A stretch of 64,000 bases of DNA from assembly GCA_947500445.1 (NCBI GenBank), contig CANMSB010000004.1, forward strand, positions 62,001 through 126,000, given 5' to 3'. Source of the DNA: an uncultured Flavobacteriaceae bacterium (GTDB taxonomy: Bacteria; Bacteroidota; Bacteroidia; Flavobacteriales; Flavobacteriaceae). Made by a program: the position numbers and the translations under genes. Shown piece after piece: positions 56,358 to 64,000 of this stretch (positions within the stretch are counted from its first letter, which is position 1; each line of letters opens with the position of its first letter). The notes under the pieces are model-generated. The model ran no database searches. It saw only the letters and a program-made list of their open reading frames with translations, and had not been told where the DNA came from.

Positions 56358-56419
56358 CTGAAATGATATTGTTGGTGGTTTTCTTTTTGCTTATTGTAAA
56401 ATTAACACGTTCTAATCGA

Positions 56420-57121
56420 TTACAGTCCCAGCACGTCCTTCATGGAGAAAATACCGGTACGGCCCTTGATCCACTCCGCGGCAATGACGGCCCCTAATGC
56501 AAATCCTTTTCTGTTATGGGCGGTATGCTTTATTTCAATACCATCGACTTCACTTTCATAGGTTACGGTATGCGTTCCCGGCACCGTTCCGATGCGTTTG
56601 GAGTCGATTGCGATTTCATGTTTCTTGACGTCCTTCCCCAGCTTCCAAGTTTCATATGCCGTATGTTCGAGTATGCCTTCGGCCAAGGTAATGGCGGTAC
56701 CACTGGGGGCGTCCAGTTTTTGGGTATGGTGGATTTCCTCCATGGATACCGAGTATTGCGTAAGCGCTTTCATCATTTTTGCCAGCTTCTCGTTCAGATC
56801 AAAAAAGATGTTCACGCCCAGGCTGAAGTTCGAAGCGTAAATGAAGGCTCCTTTTTCTTTCGTGCATAGTGCTACGGCCTCCTCATATTTTGACAACCAT
56901 CCCGTAGTTCCCGAAATAACGGGTACGCCGTTGGTAAAGCAGTTGCTGATATTGCCAAAGGCGGCATCGGGCATGCTGAAATCGATAGCCACGTCCATTT
57001 CACCGAAATTGATGTCCTGGGTGTCCACATCGATCTTTGCAACGATCGTATGCCCCCTTTCAACGGCGATTTGTTCGATCATTTTTCCCATTTTTCCATA
57101 GCCGAAAAGCGCAATATTCAT
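56420..57121 (-). CDS. dapB: 4-hydroxy-tetrahydrodipicolinate reductase
   Basis: This 233-residue NAD(P)H-dependent enzyme acts in lysine and meso-diaminopimelate synthesis. The nucleotide loop FGYGKMGKMIEQ and the catalytic segment HHTQKLDAPSGTA are visible, with SGTTGW and ASNFSLGVNIFF. It is somewhat shorter than E. coli DapB (273 residues), as in other Bacteroidota. The DUF5683 gene precedes it by 37 nt. Confidence 0.96.
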   Translation of the reverse strand: MNIALFGYGKMGKMIEQIAVERGHTIVAKIDVDTQDINFGEMDVAIDFSMPDAAFGNISNCFTNGVPVISGTTGWLSKYEEAVALCTKEKGAFIYASNFSLGVNIFFDLNEKLAKMMKALTQYSVSMEEIHHTQKLDAPSGTAITLAEGILEHTAYETWKLGKDVKKHEIAIDSKRIGTVPGTHTVTYESEVDGIEIKHTAHNRKGFALGAVIAAEWIKGRTGIFSMKDVLGL

Positions 57122-57158
57122 GAGTTTGGATTTTTGTTTGGAATGTTTTGTGCCGCCG

Positions 57159-57797
57159 TTAAAATTTAATGATCATAGCCATGCCGTAGTTGGGATCTCG
57201 CGTTACGGCGTTCAAATTAAGGTAGGGTTGCATATCAAAACTAAGGTCGTCGCTAATATTGAATTGTTTTAAATGCGCATCCACATTGGCATCCACAATA
57301 TTGAGAATATAAAGCCCTATGGTGACCACCAGTGCCAGATCGCGGTCGCGTTGGTAGCGTTCTTGTTGGTTTTGTAACACACTTTCATCAAAATCGGGAC
57401 CATTACCGTCCCCATTGGGGTCATAAAATTCATCATCGGTAAAACCGGCGCGTCTCCTTTTGAAAGCGGTCCGAAACCGATCATAATTATTATCGTTCCA
57501 AGTGTACCAATAAATACTGGCCCCTAAGGCTCCGTAAACCAAAGGTACTTTCCAATAACGTTTGTTATAGATCTGGCCCATACCGGGAAATACGGCCGAA
57601 TAAAAGGCGGCCCTACTTGGGGCCAACGGATTGATGATTTTTTTTTCTGCAATAATCGTGTCTTGAATAACGATACCCTCCTGCTTTAAATCCTGCTGTA
57701 AGGAATCTACCGCTGTTTCCGTTTCGGCTTCTTGGGCCATTAGCCCGGTCAGCGGAAACAGTAATAGCAATAGCAGTATACGCAGGTCGTTATTCAC
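57159..57797 (-). CDS. DUF5683 exported protein
   Basis: This 212-residue protein has a signal peptide (ILLLLLLFPLTGLMAQ) and the DUF5683 signature RAAFYSAVFPGMGQIYNKRYWKV with two hydrophobic helices. The conserved PGxGQxYN pattern resembles the TM2-type membrane proteins. The GTG start (57795-57797) lies inside the parB stop region (8-nt overlap). Function is unknown. Confidence 0.85.
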   Translation of the reverse strand: MNNDLRILLLLLLFPLTGLMAQEAETETAVDSLQQDLKQEGIVIQDTIIAEKKIINPLAPSRAAFYSAVFPGMGQIYNKRYWKVPLVYGALGASIYWYTWNDNNYDRFRTAFKRRRAGFTDDEFYDPNGDGNGPDFDESVLQNQQERYQRDRDLALVVTIGLYILNIVDANVDAHLKQFNISDDLSFDMQPYLNLNAVTRDPNYGMAMIIKF

Positions 57798-58695
57798 CTA
57801 AAATCAGTTTTTGAATTCGGTCGAACTCCGCTTCGCTATGAAACGGGATCGTAATCTTGCCCTTGCCCTTTGCCGATGCACTTACCGCCACGTTTACGGA
57901 AAGTTTTTTTGTAAGCTTCCCTGCTCCGCCCGTAATAAAGGAAGGGGAACGTTGTGTTTCGGCACTGGTTTTTTTGGTGGATACCGGTTTTTCGTGGAAC
58001 GCTTTGACCAGTTTTTCGGTCTCCCGAACCGATAGATTTTCGGTTATGATCTGTTCGTAAAGAGCGATCTGCTCTTCTTTCTTTTCTATGTTCACCAAGG
58101 CCCTACCGTGTCCCATGGTGGTAAAACCATCGCGGATGCCCGTTTGTATGATGGGATCCAATCGCAGCAGTCGCAGGTAATTGGTAATGGTCGATCTTTT
58201 TTTGCCCACCCGATCGCTCAATCGCTCTTGTGTCAATTGTATTTCATCGATAAGGCGTTGGTAGCTCAGGGCAATCTCTATGGGGTCGAGATCTTGCCGT
58301 TGAATGTTCTCGACCAAGGCCATTTCCAAGGATTCCTGATCGTTCGCGATCCGTATGTATGCAGGTATTTTTTGAAGCCCGACCAACTTGGAAGCCCGAA
58401 AACGACGCTCCCCGGAAACCAATTGATATTGGTTGAAATCCATTTTCCGTACCGTAATGGGTTGTATTACTCCCAATTCGCGGATACTGGTAGCCAATTC
58501 GTTGAGTGCGGTATCGTTAAAATTGGAACGTGGTTGAAAGGGATTCACCGCAATGGTCTCCAAATCCAGTTCAACAATATTACCTACTACCTTATCCGCA
58601 TTTTTATCGGAAACGGATTGGATATCGTTGTCCGGATCGTTCAATAGGGCCGATAGCCCTCTGCCCAAAGCCTGTTTTTTGGTTGCCTTTGCCAT
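57790..58695 (-). CDS. parB: Chromosome-partitioning protein ParB
   Basis: This 301-residue DNA-binding CTPase spreads from parS sites to segregate the origin. Residues 40-135 hold the CTP-binding ParB/Srx domain with NPFQPRSNF, SGERRFRASKLVGLQ and ENIQRQDLDPIE, followed by a helix-turn-helix (LTQERLSDRVGKKRSTITNYLRLL) and a C-terminal dimer domain. The N-terminal KKQALGRGLSALL is the ParA-activating segment. It overlaps parA by one base. Confidence 0.96.
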   Translation of the reverse strand: MAKATKKQALGRGLSALLNDPDNDIQSVSDKNADKVVGNIVELDLETIAVNPFQPRSNFNDTALNELATSIRELGVIQPITVRKMDFNQYQLVSGERRFRASKLVGLQKIPAYIRIANDQESLEMALVENIQRQDLDPIEIALSYQRLIDEIQLTQERLSDRVGKKRSTITNYLRLLRLDPIIQTGIRDGFTTMGHGRALVNIEKKEEQIALYEQIITENLSVRETEKLVKAFHEKPVSTKKTSAETQRSPSFITGGAGKLTKKLSVNVAVSASAKGKGKITIPFHSEAEFDRIQKLILGE

Positions 58696-59468
58696 TATAC
58701 TGTTTGCTTGTTGCGCTTGATCATTTCGTTGGCCAAGTTCAGATAGTTTTCGGCACCCTTACTACTTGCATCGTATTTGATAATACTTTCGCCATAACTG
58801 GGCGCTTCGCTCAACCGAACGTTTCGTTGTATGATGGTATCGAATACCATATTGGCAAAATGTTTTCGTACTTCTTCCACCACTTGGTTGGACAAACGCA
58901 AGCGGGAATCGAACATGGTCAAAAGCATCCCTTCAATGTCCAGGTCCGGATTATGGATTTTTTGGACGCTTTTAATCGTGTTCAGTAGTTTGCCCAAACC
59001 TTCCAGGGCGAAGTATTCGCACTGTATGGGAATAATGACCGAATCGGCAGCGGTAAGGGCGTTCAGGGTAAGCAGCCCTAGGGATGGCGCACAATCGATC
59101 AGAATATAATCGTAGGTCTCCTTTAGCTCCGTTATCGCCAGCTTCATCATATACTCCCGCTGGTCCTTGTCCACCAATTCGATTTCTATGGCCACAAGAT
59201 CGATATGGGCCGGGATAAGGTCTACATTCGGGGAATCGGTCTTAACGATGGCATCCATCGCTTTTTTGGTATGTTCCAACAATTGATAGGTGCCTACCGA
59301 TACGCTGTCAACATCGATGCCCAGTCCAGAAGTGGCATTTGCCTGGGGATCGGCATCTATAAGCAATACTTTATTTTCCAATACGCCCAACGATGCCGCT
59401 AAATTAACGGTCGTGGTCGTTTTTCCAACGCCTCCCTTCTGATTCGCTATAGCAATAATCTTGCCCAT
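58695..59468 (-). CDS. parA: Chromosome-partitioning ATPase ParA/Soj
   Basis: This 257-residue ATPase moves ParB-parS complexes. The deviant Walker A KGGVGKTTTTVNL is at residues 11-23, with DADPQANATSGLG and DYILIDCAPSLGLLTLNAL for Walker B. Its start is preceded by a well-matched promoter at 59477-59510. It is the first gene of the parA-parB-DUF5683-dapB-lepB-WbqC-DUF6122 run. Confidence 0.97.
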   Translation of the reverse strand: MGKIIAIANQKGGVGKTTTTVNLAASLGVLENKVLLIDADPQANATSGLGIDVDSVSVGTYQLLEHTKKAMDAIVKTDSPNVDLIPAHIDLVAIEIELVDKDQREYMMKLAITELKETYDYILIDCAPSLGLLTLNALTAADSVIIPIQCEYFALEGLGKLLNTIKSVQKIHNPDLDIEGMLLTMFDSRLRLSNQVVEEVRKHFANMVFDTIIQRNVRLSEAPSYGESIIKYDASSKGAENYLNLANEMIKRNKQTV

Positions 59469-59476
59469 TGTCCTAC

Positions 59477-59510
59477 CAAAATTAGAGGGTAAAAGTACGA
59501 TTATTTACAA
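59477..59510 (-). promoter_or_regulatory. Candidate parA promoter (TTG-N23-TAATTTTG)
   Basis: On the minus strand, a -33 TTG (59508-59510) and a -7 TAATTTTG (59477-59484) are separated by 23 nt, the upper end of the reported Bacteroidota spacing. The box ends 8 nt before the parA ATG. Confidence 0.45.
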
Positions 59511-59622
59511 TGCTAAAAAATGGAAATTGTTAACATGAAGTGAATAAGTGTAGTGCCCTGTGTTAAAGTAGGTTAAAGAAATGAACATCCCATGTTCACG
59601 GTACTGTAACGGGTGACACTCC

Positions 59623-59970
59623 CTATCGCTCCTCTTCGGATAGCAACCTAAGGCTATCCTCATATTCGATCAGGTAAATTTCTTCGTTCTTCTTTTTGAG
59701 GAAATACTGTTCCCTGGCAAATTTTTCCAGTTGCTTGGGGTCCGACAGTTGTTCGATTATTTTTTTGTCCTTAGCGATTTCCTCTTTTAAAAATTCCTGT
59801 GTTTTTTGCAGTTTTTCAATTTCCTGATTGAGTTCTAAATGTATTTTCAAGGAGTTGGTATCAAAAAATATCATCCATATGAGGAAAGCGGTCAGCACCA
59901 ACACATACAGACTGCTAAAGACCTTTAGCAAAGGGTACCACTTGCTTTTTTTGAAATTGCTCCAACCCAT
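59623..59970 (-). CDS. FtsB/DivIC septum-formation initiator
   Basis: This 115-residue bitopic protein has one helix (LYVLVLTAFLIWMIFFD) and a coiled-coil with LHLELNQEIEKLQ-type heptads, followed by LEKFAREQYFLKKKNEEIYLIEY, the family end motif. FtsB/DivIC joins FtsL and FtsQ/DivIB at the division site. The start lies 5 nt after the udk stop, so the two form an operon. Confidence 0.9.
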   Translation of the reverse strand: MGWSNFKKSKWYPLLKVFSSLYVLVLTAFLIWMIFFDTNSLKIHLELNQEIEKLQKTQEFLKEEIAKDKKIIEQLSDPKQLEKFAREQYFLKKKNEEIYLIEYEDSLRLLSEEER

Positions 59971-59975
59971 AAGGC

Positions 59976-60584
59976 TTATCTCAGTTTTTGATCGATAACG
60001 CTCCGCATCATAGCAACGGCAACGGTATTGTATTTGTTGTTGGGGATGATCATATCGGCATATTCTTTGGAAGGTTCTATAAATTGCTCGTGCATCGGCT
60101 TGATGTTGCTCTGATATTTTTCCAGGGTCTCGTTAAGGTTCCATCCTCTTTCGTTGACATCCCTTTTGAGCCGTCGTATCAGTCGCTCGTCCGAATCGGC
60201 ATGAACAAAAATCTTAATATCGAACATGTCCCGTATTTTGGGGTTGGTCAAGATCAGGATGCCCTCTACGATCATTACCTTGCTGGGAAGAACGGGAACG
60301 GTCTGATCCGTACGGTTACATTCCAAAAAAGAGTACACCGGTTGCGCAATGGCTTTCCCGGCCTTTAGGGCGGTCAAATGGCTTTCCAACAGTTCAAAAT
60401 CGATGGACTGCGGATGATCGAAATTCGTTTTTCTACGTTCGGCCAAGCTGAGATGCGAAAGATCGTTGTAATAGGAATCTTGGGAAATGACCCCGACTTC
60501 ACCCTTGGGCAGTTCGTTCACGATCTGGTTCACCACAGTAGTCTTTCCACAACCGGTGCCCCCGGCAATCCCGATAATCAGCAT
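59976..60584 (-). CDS. udk: Uridine kinase
   Basis: This 202-residue kinase phosphorylates uridine and cytidine for nucleotide salvage. The P-loop GIAGGTGCGKTTVVNQI is at the N-terminus, DSYYNDLSHLSLAERRKTNFDHP binds substrate, and FVHADSDERLIRRLKRDVNERG is the lid. The frame is open to 60602, but the ATG at 60582-60584 is preferred because a TACTTTTG -7 box (60600-60607) would overlap a longer start. Confidence 0.94.
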   Translation of the reverse strand: MLIIGIAGGTGCGKTTVVNQIVNELPKGEVGVISQDSYYNDLSHLSLAERRKTNFDHPQSIDFELLESHLTALKAGKAIAQPVYSFLECNRTDQTVPVLPSKVMIVEGILILTNPKIRDMFDIKIFVHADSDERLIRRLKRDVNERGWNLNETLEKYQSNIKPMHEQFIEPSKEYADMIIPNNKYNTVAVAMMRSVIDQKLR

Positions 60585-60599
60585 AGGTGTTCTTTTTTG

Positions 60600-60607
60600 C
60601 AAAAGTA
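60600..60607 (-). promoter_or_regulatory. Candidate -7 box for udk (TACTTTTG)
   Basis: TACTTTTG on the minus strand matches TAnnTTTG and ends 15 nt before the chosen udk ATG. No -33 TTG was found at normal spacing. The box decides between two possible start codons. Confidence 0.4.
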
Positions 60608-60869
60608 GCGATTTGACTTTAAAAACGGGGCGTCATCGTCCATATCCGAAGGCAAACTATTTTCGGGTGCCGCGGTGCTTTGTAAACGACAGCTGTGCAC
60701 CTCGGTATCAATTGCCAGATGTCTTTTGTTTCCCAAGGAATAGCGTTACCACATCGGTTCCCAATTGAAGGAAACCCTACCGGTAAGCATGCCTTTTTTC
60801 TATTTTTTTGAAATGAAAACAACAAAAGAAATTACGTAACTTCACCCCTATAGTAAAATAGTTGTGCTT

Positions 60870-61355
60870 ATGGATCCCACCTTTAAATTGACCGTAAACG
60901 AAGCCTTGCAATTTGATTTGACGAAGGCCGACCTAGCGGAAACCGACCTGTTGGAAGTGTCGGAAAACACCTTTCATGCGCTTGCGGGCCATAAGTCTTA
61001 CGATGTACGATTGGTGACTTCCGATTTTCTTCGAAAACGGTATGTCCTTATCGTGAACGGAACCCGATATGAGGTAGCTATTGCGGATGATCTGGACGTT
61101 TTGATCCAAGAAATGGGGTTCGCGCTTTCCGAGGCTGAAAGTATTACCGCGATCGAAGCGCCAATGCCGGGACTCATTCTAGAAATCAATGTTACCGCGG
61201 GACAGGAGGTACAGGAGAACGATACGCTGTTGATCTTGGAAGCCATGAAAATGGAAAATAGCATCGTATCGCCGCGAGACGGACTGGTTAAGTCCATTTC
61301 GGTAGCACCGGGCGATACCGTTGAGAAGAAACAGGTACTGATCGAATTTGAATAA
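60870..61355 (+). CDS. Biotin carboxyl-carrier protein of an acyl-CoA carboxylase
   Basis: This 161-residue protein ends in a biotinyl domain with the biotin-acceptor lysine in EAMKMEN and the flanking IEAPMPGLILEINV and GDTVEKKQVLIEFE. The N-terminal half, about 85 residues, is a linker-like domain found in acyl-CoA carboxylase carriers. The ATG at 60870 is preferred to a GTG at 60864. The next two genes supply biotin carboxylase and carboxyltransferase, so this is one subunit of a three-part enzyme. Confidence 0.9.
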   Translation: MDPTFKLTVNEALQFDLTKADLAETDLLEVSENTFHALAGHKSYDVRLVTSDFLRKRYVLIVNGTRYEVAIADDLDVLIQEMGFALSEAESITAIEAPMPGLILEINVTAGQEVQENDTLLILEAMKMENSIVSPRDGLVKSISVAPGDTVEKKQVLIEFE

Positions 61356-61361
61356 ACCGAT

Positions 61362-62804
61362 ATGAAAAAAGTAGTGGTCGCCAATAGGGGCGAAATAGCG
61401 GTCCGTGTGATGAAGACCGCACAAAAAATGGGCATCAAAACGGTTGCGGTCTTTTCCGAGGCCGATCGGAACGCACCCCATGTGCGGTTTGCCGATGAGG
61501 CCGTATGTATCGGTCCGCCACCCTCTTCCCAGTCCTATCTGTTAGGGGAAAAAATCATTGAAGCTGCCAAAGTACTTGGTGCGGATGCTATACATCCGGG
61601 TTATGGATTTTTGAGCGAGAACGCGGGATTCGCAGAGGCCGTCGAAAAAAATGGGCTCGTTTTTATTGGCCCGAAAGCAGCCGCAATTCGGGTGATGGGG
61701 AGCAAACTTGCTGCCAAAGAAGCGGTAAAAAAGTTCGATATCCCCATGGTGCCGGGTATCGATGAGGCCATAACCGACGTGGAAAAAGCAAAGGGAATCG
61801 CTTCCAAGATTGGTTTTCCCATTTTGATCAAAGCTTCCGCTGGCGGCGGCGGTAAAGGAATGCGAGTGGTTACCAACGCGGCCGAAATGGAATCTCAAAT
61901 GGAGCGCGCCATTAGCGAGGCAAAATCGGCCTTTGGTGACGGTTCCGTTTTTATTGAAAAGTATGTGGCCTCCCCAAGACATATCGAGATACAGGTAATG
62001 GCCGATTCCCATGGGAATTACCTGCATTTTTTTGAACGGGAATGTAGTATACAGCGAAGACACCAGAAGGTGGTGGAAGAGGCGCCCTCCTCGGTATTGA
62101 CGCCGCAGCTAAGGGAAGAAATGGGAGCCGCCGCAATACAAGTGGCCAAAGCGTGTAACTATATCGGGGCAGGTACGGTCGAATTTTTATTGGATGCCGA
62201 TCATCATTTTTACTTTTTGGAAATGAACACCCGGCTTCAGGTGGAACATCCTGTCAGCGAATTGATATCCGGGGTAGATCTGGTGGAATTACAGATAAAG
62301 GTGGCCCGTGGCGAAGCGCTTCCCATGCGACAGGAAGATTTAAAGATCAATGGACATGCCTTGGAACTACGTGTATATGCTGAAGACCCCCTAAACGATT
62401 TCTTGCCCAGCGTGGGTACCTTGGAAACCTATCGTTTGCCGGAAGGGGAGGGCATACGGGTAGACAATGGTTTTGAGGAGGGGATGGAAGTACCCATTTA
62501 TTATGATCCCATGTTATCAAAACTGATTGCTTACGGTGCTACCCGGGAAGAGGCTATACAACGAATGCTGCTGGCCATAAAGGAGTATAAGATCGAAGGT
62601 GTGCAAACGACCCTGCCGTTCGGGAAGTTCGTTTTTGAACACGCCGCTTTTCGTTCCGGACAGTTCGACACCCATTTTGTAAAACAGCATTATGCCCCCG
62701 AGGCGTTAACGGAGAAGAATACCCAAGAAGCAAAAATAGCGGCCCTCATCGCCTTGAAAACGTATTTAAAGGACCAAAAGACACTCAGATTACCTACAGC
62801 ATAA
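61362..62804 (+). CDS. accC: Biotin carboxylase subunit
   Basis: This 480-residue ATP-grasp enzyme carboxylates the biotin carrier. Signatures are [29 protein letters not shown], the glycine-rich loop [31 protein letters not shown], and [20 protein letters not shown] for metal binding and catalysis. It lies 6 nt after the carrier gene. The acyl-CoA substrate depends on the carboxyltransferase partner. Confidence 0.95.
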   Translation: MKKVVVANRGEIAVRVMKTAQKMGIKTVAVFSEADRNAPHVRFADEAVCIGPPPSSQSYLLGEKIIEAAKVLGADAIHPGYGFLSENAGFAEAVEKNGLVFIGPKAAAIRVMGSKLAAKEAVKKFDIPMVPGIDEAITDVEKAKGIASKIGFPILIKASAGGGGKGMRVVTNAAEMESQMERAISEAKSAFGDGSVFIEKYVASPRHIEIQVMADSHGNYLHFFERECSIQRRHQKVVEEAPSSVLTPQLREEMGAAAIQVAKACNYIGAGTVEFLLDADHHFYFLEMNTRLQVEHPVSELISGVDLVELQIKVARGEALPMRQEDLKINGHALELRVYAEDPLNDFLPSVGTLETYRLPEGEGIRVDNGFEEGMEVPIYYDPMLSKLIAYGATREEAIQRMLLAIKEYKIEGVQTTLPFGKFVFEHAAFRSGQFDTHFVKQHYAPEALTEKNTQEAKIAALIALKTYLKDQKTLRLPTA

Positions 62805-62806
62805 TT

Positions 62807-64000
62807 ATGGATTTGAAACAACAGCAGTTAGCGGAAAAAATAGCATTGGCCAAACAGGGCGGTGGACCGTCCCGCATAGAAAAGCAACATTCCAAAAAAA
62901 AGTTGACCGCCAGGGAGCGTATTCATTACCTTTTGGACGAAGGGTCTTTTGAAGAAATGGGCATGATGGTGACCCATAGAACGACCGACTTTGGAATGGA
63001 AGACCAACTTTTTTATGGGGATGGCGTAGTAACCGGACATGGCACTATAAATGGCAGGGCGGTATACGTGTATGCACAGGATTTTACGGTGTTCGGGGGA
63101 GCCCTTTCGGAAACCCATGCGGAGAAAATTTGCAAGGTGATGGATCTGGCCTTGAAGGTAAAGGTTCCCATTATCGGGTTGAACGATTCTGGAGGTGCGC
63201 GTATTCAGGAGGGGGTGCGGTCTTTGGGCGGATATGCCGATATTTTTTACCGGAACGTTCAGGCCTCTGGCGTAGTGCCCCAGATTTCCGGAATTATGGG
63301 CCCCTGTGCTGGTGGTGCCGTATACTCCCCGGCGATGACCGATTTTACGGTTATGGTAGCGCAGACCAGTTATATGTTCGTTACCGGACCGAATGTGGTG
63401 AAAACGGTGACCAATGAAACGGTTTCCGCAGAGGAATTGGGCGGTGCCACCACCCATGCCGAAAAATCAGGTGTTTCCCATAGGACCGCCTTAAACGATG
63501 TTAGCTGCCTGGAGGACATCAAAACACTTTTATCGTACCTGCCGAGCAACAATACACAGCGACCGCCCCATCTTGCCTATGAACTTCAGGATGAGGTTCG
63601 CGAGGTTTTGGAGGGTATCGTGCCCGAAAATCCGAACAAACCGTACGATATGCGGGCCATCGTTAACGGAATCATCGATACCGATTCGTTTTTTGAGATC
63701 CATAAGTCGTATGCCGAAAATATGCTTTGTGGTTTCGGGCGTTTGGGCGGCAGCAGTATCGGCATCGTGGCCAACCAGCCAATGGCCCTCGCCGGAGTGC
63801 TGGATGTCAATAGTTCCAGGAAAGCGGCCCGTTTTGTCCGCTTCTGTGATGCTTTTAATATTCCCCTATTGGTACTGGTCGACGTTCCCGGTTTCTTGCC
63901 CGGTACCGATCAGGAGTGGAACGGTATTATCGTGCACGGCGCGAAGCTGTTGTATGCCTTTAGCGAAGCTACGGTACCAAGGGTTACGGTAATTACCCGA
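62807..64000 (+). CDS. Acyl-CoA carboxylase beta (carboxyltransferase) subunit, partial
   Basis: This gene starts at 62807, two bases after the accC stop, and runs off the right edge with 398 codons visible. The crotonase-fold carboxyltransferase is clear: [70 protein letters not shown] and [20 protein letters not shown], with [13 protein letters not shown] near the edge. This layout is that of propionyl-CoA carboxylase beta. The enzyme would make methylmalonyl-CoA from propionyl-CoA; acetyl-CoA use is not excluded. Confidence 0.93.
   Translation, partial: MDLKQQQLAEKIALAKQGGGPSRIEKQHSKKKLTARERIHYLLDEGSFEEMGMMVTHRTTDFGMEDQLFYGDGVVTGHGTINGRAVYVYAQDFTVFGGALSETHAEKICKVMDLALKVKVPIIGLNDSGGARIQEGVRSLGGYADIFYRNVQASGVVPQISGIMGPCAGGAVYSPAMTDFTVMVAQTSYMFVTGPNVVKTVTNETVSAEELGGATTHAEKSGVSHRTALNDVSCLEDIKTLLSYLPSNNTQRPPHLAYELQDEVREVLEGIVPENPNKPYDMRAIVNGIIDTDSFFEIHKSYAENMLCGFGRLGGSSIGIVANQPMALAGVLDVNSSRKAARFVRFCDAFNIPLLVLVDVPGFLPGTDQEWNGIIVHGAKLLYAFSEATVPRVTVITR

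Overview
The window is a stretch of chromosome from a member of the Bacteroidota, most likely family Flavobacteriaceae. The evidence is a gliding-motility lipoprotein gene (gldI), many flavobacterial protein families (DUF349, DUF3810, DUF5683, DUF6122, DUF6503, a large signal peptidase I, OstA-like LptA), gene starts without Shine-Dalgarno sites, and several promoter-like boxes matching the Bacteroidota TAnnTTTG -7 consensus. No rRNA, tRNA, CRISPR array, prophage or intact insertion sequence was found. Most of the region reads as stable core genome.

Layout. 1-1557 (minus): the 5' end of a hybrid two-component sensor and a GntR-family sugar-type regulator, probably the edge of a carbohydrate-use locus. 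1699-5930 (minus): a cytochrome c, a molybdenum sulfite-oxidase-like enzyme and a DUF349 coiled-coil protein. 6317-14089 (minus): aroE, two tandem DUF368 (undecaprenyl-phosphate translocase family) genes, a TPR protein, a class III aminotransferase and an OstA-like LPS-transport protein. 14463-23941 (minus): a small exported protein, a 1049-residue lipoprotein joining an SGNH-like module, a propeller, HEAT-like repeats and cytochrome c, then purA, fur and relA/spoT, then a Ste24-type protease. 24050-29373: trmH (minus) diverges from a plus-strand run of a DUF6503 lipoprotein, moaD, moaE, moaC, mobA, moeB and a TauE/SafE-type exporter. 29565-35206 (minus): two amidohydrolase-family proteins and a DUF3810 protein. 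35303-38788 (plus): pepD, a lipoprotein and an M48 protease. 38942-41754 (minus): a cyclophilin-FKBP fusion, gldI and a DHH phosphoesterase. 42048-43728 (plus): a PhoD-like phosphatase and ndk. 43931-46939 (minus): SRPBCC, Crp/Fnr, DciA-like, lipoprotein and recF. 47068-53632 (plus): TPR, ribH, a small membrane protein, mutL, two rhomboids and an EEP phosphatase. 53618-60584 (minus): DUF6122, WbqC, lepB, dapB, DUF5683, parB, parA, ftsB/divIC and udk. 60870-64000 (plus): the biotin carrier, biotin carboxylase and start of the carboxyltransferase of an acyl-CoA carboxylase.

Functional links. The molybdopterin genes (moaD/E/C, mobA, moeB) and the sulfite-exporter-type permease fit with the molybdenum sulfite dehydrogenase and its cytochrome about 23 kb away. 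moaA and moeA are not in the window. Envelope functions dominate: OstA/LptA, DUF368, LepB, rhomboids, gliding PPIases and many lipoproteins.

The most unusual content is in the gaps between genes. There is a MITE-like palindromic repeat family with two full copies, one collapsed copy and one decayed end; one full copy carries an extra GC-rich dyad around its conserved centre. Two further candidate inverted-repeat elements occur at 14236-14395 and 48562-48744. A heptanucleotide array with ACT at every seventh base lies between two convergent genes (29477-29547). Three -7 boxes sit exactly 5 nt before a start codon, suggesting leaderless mRNAs. I found no clearly new defence or metabolic system; the repeat families and the amidohydrolases with missing metal ligands are the best candidates for follow-up.
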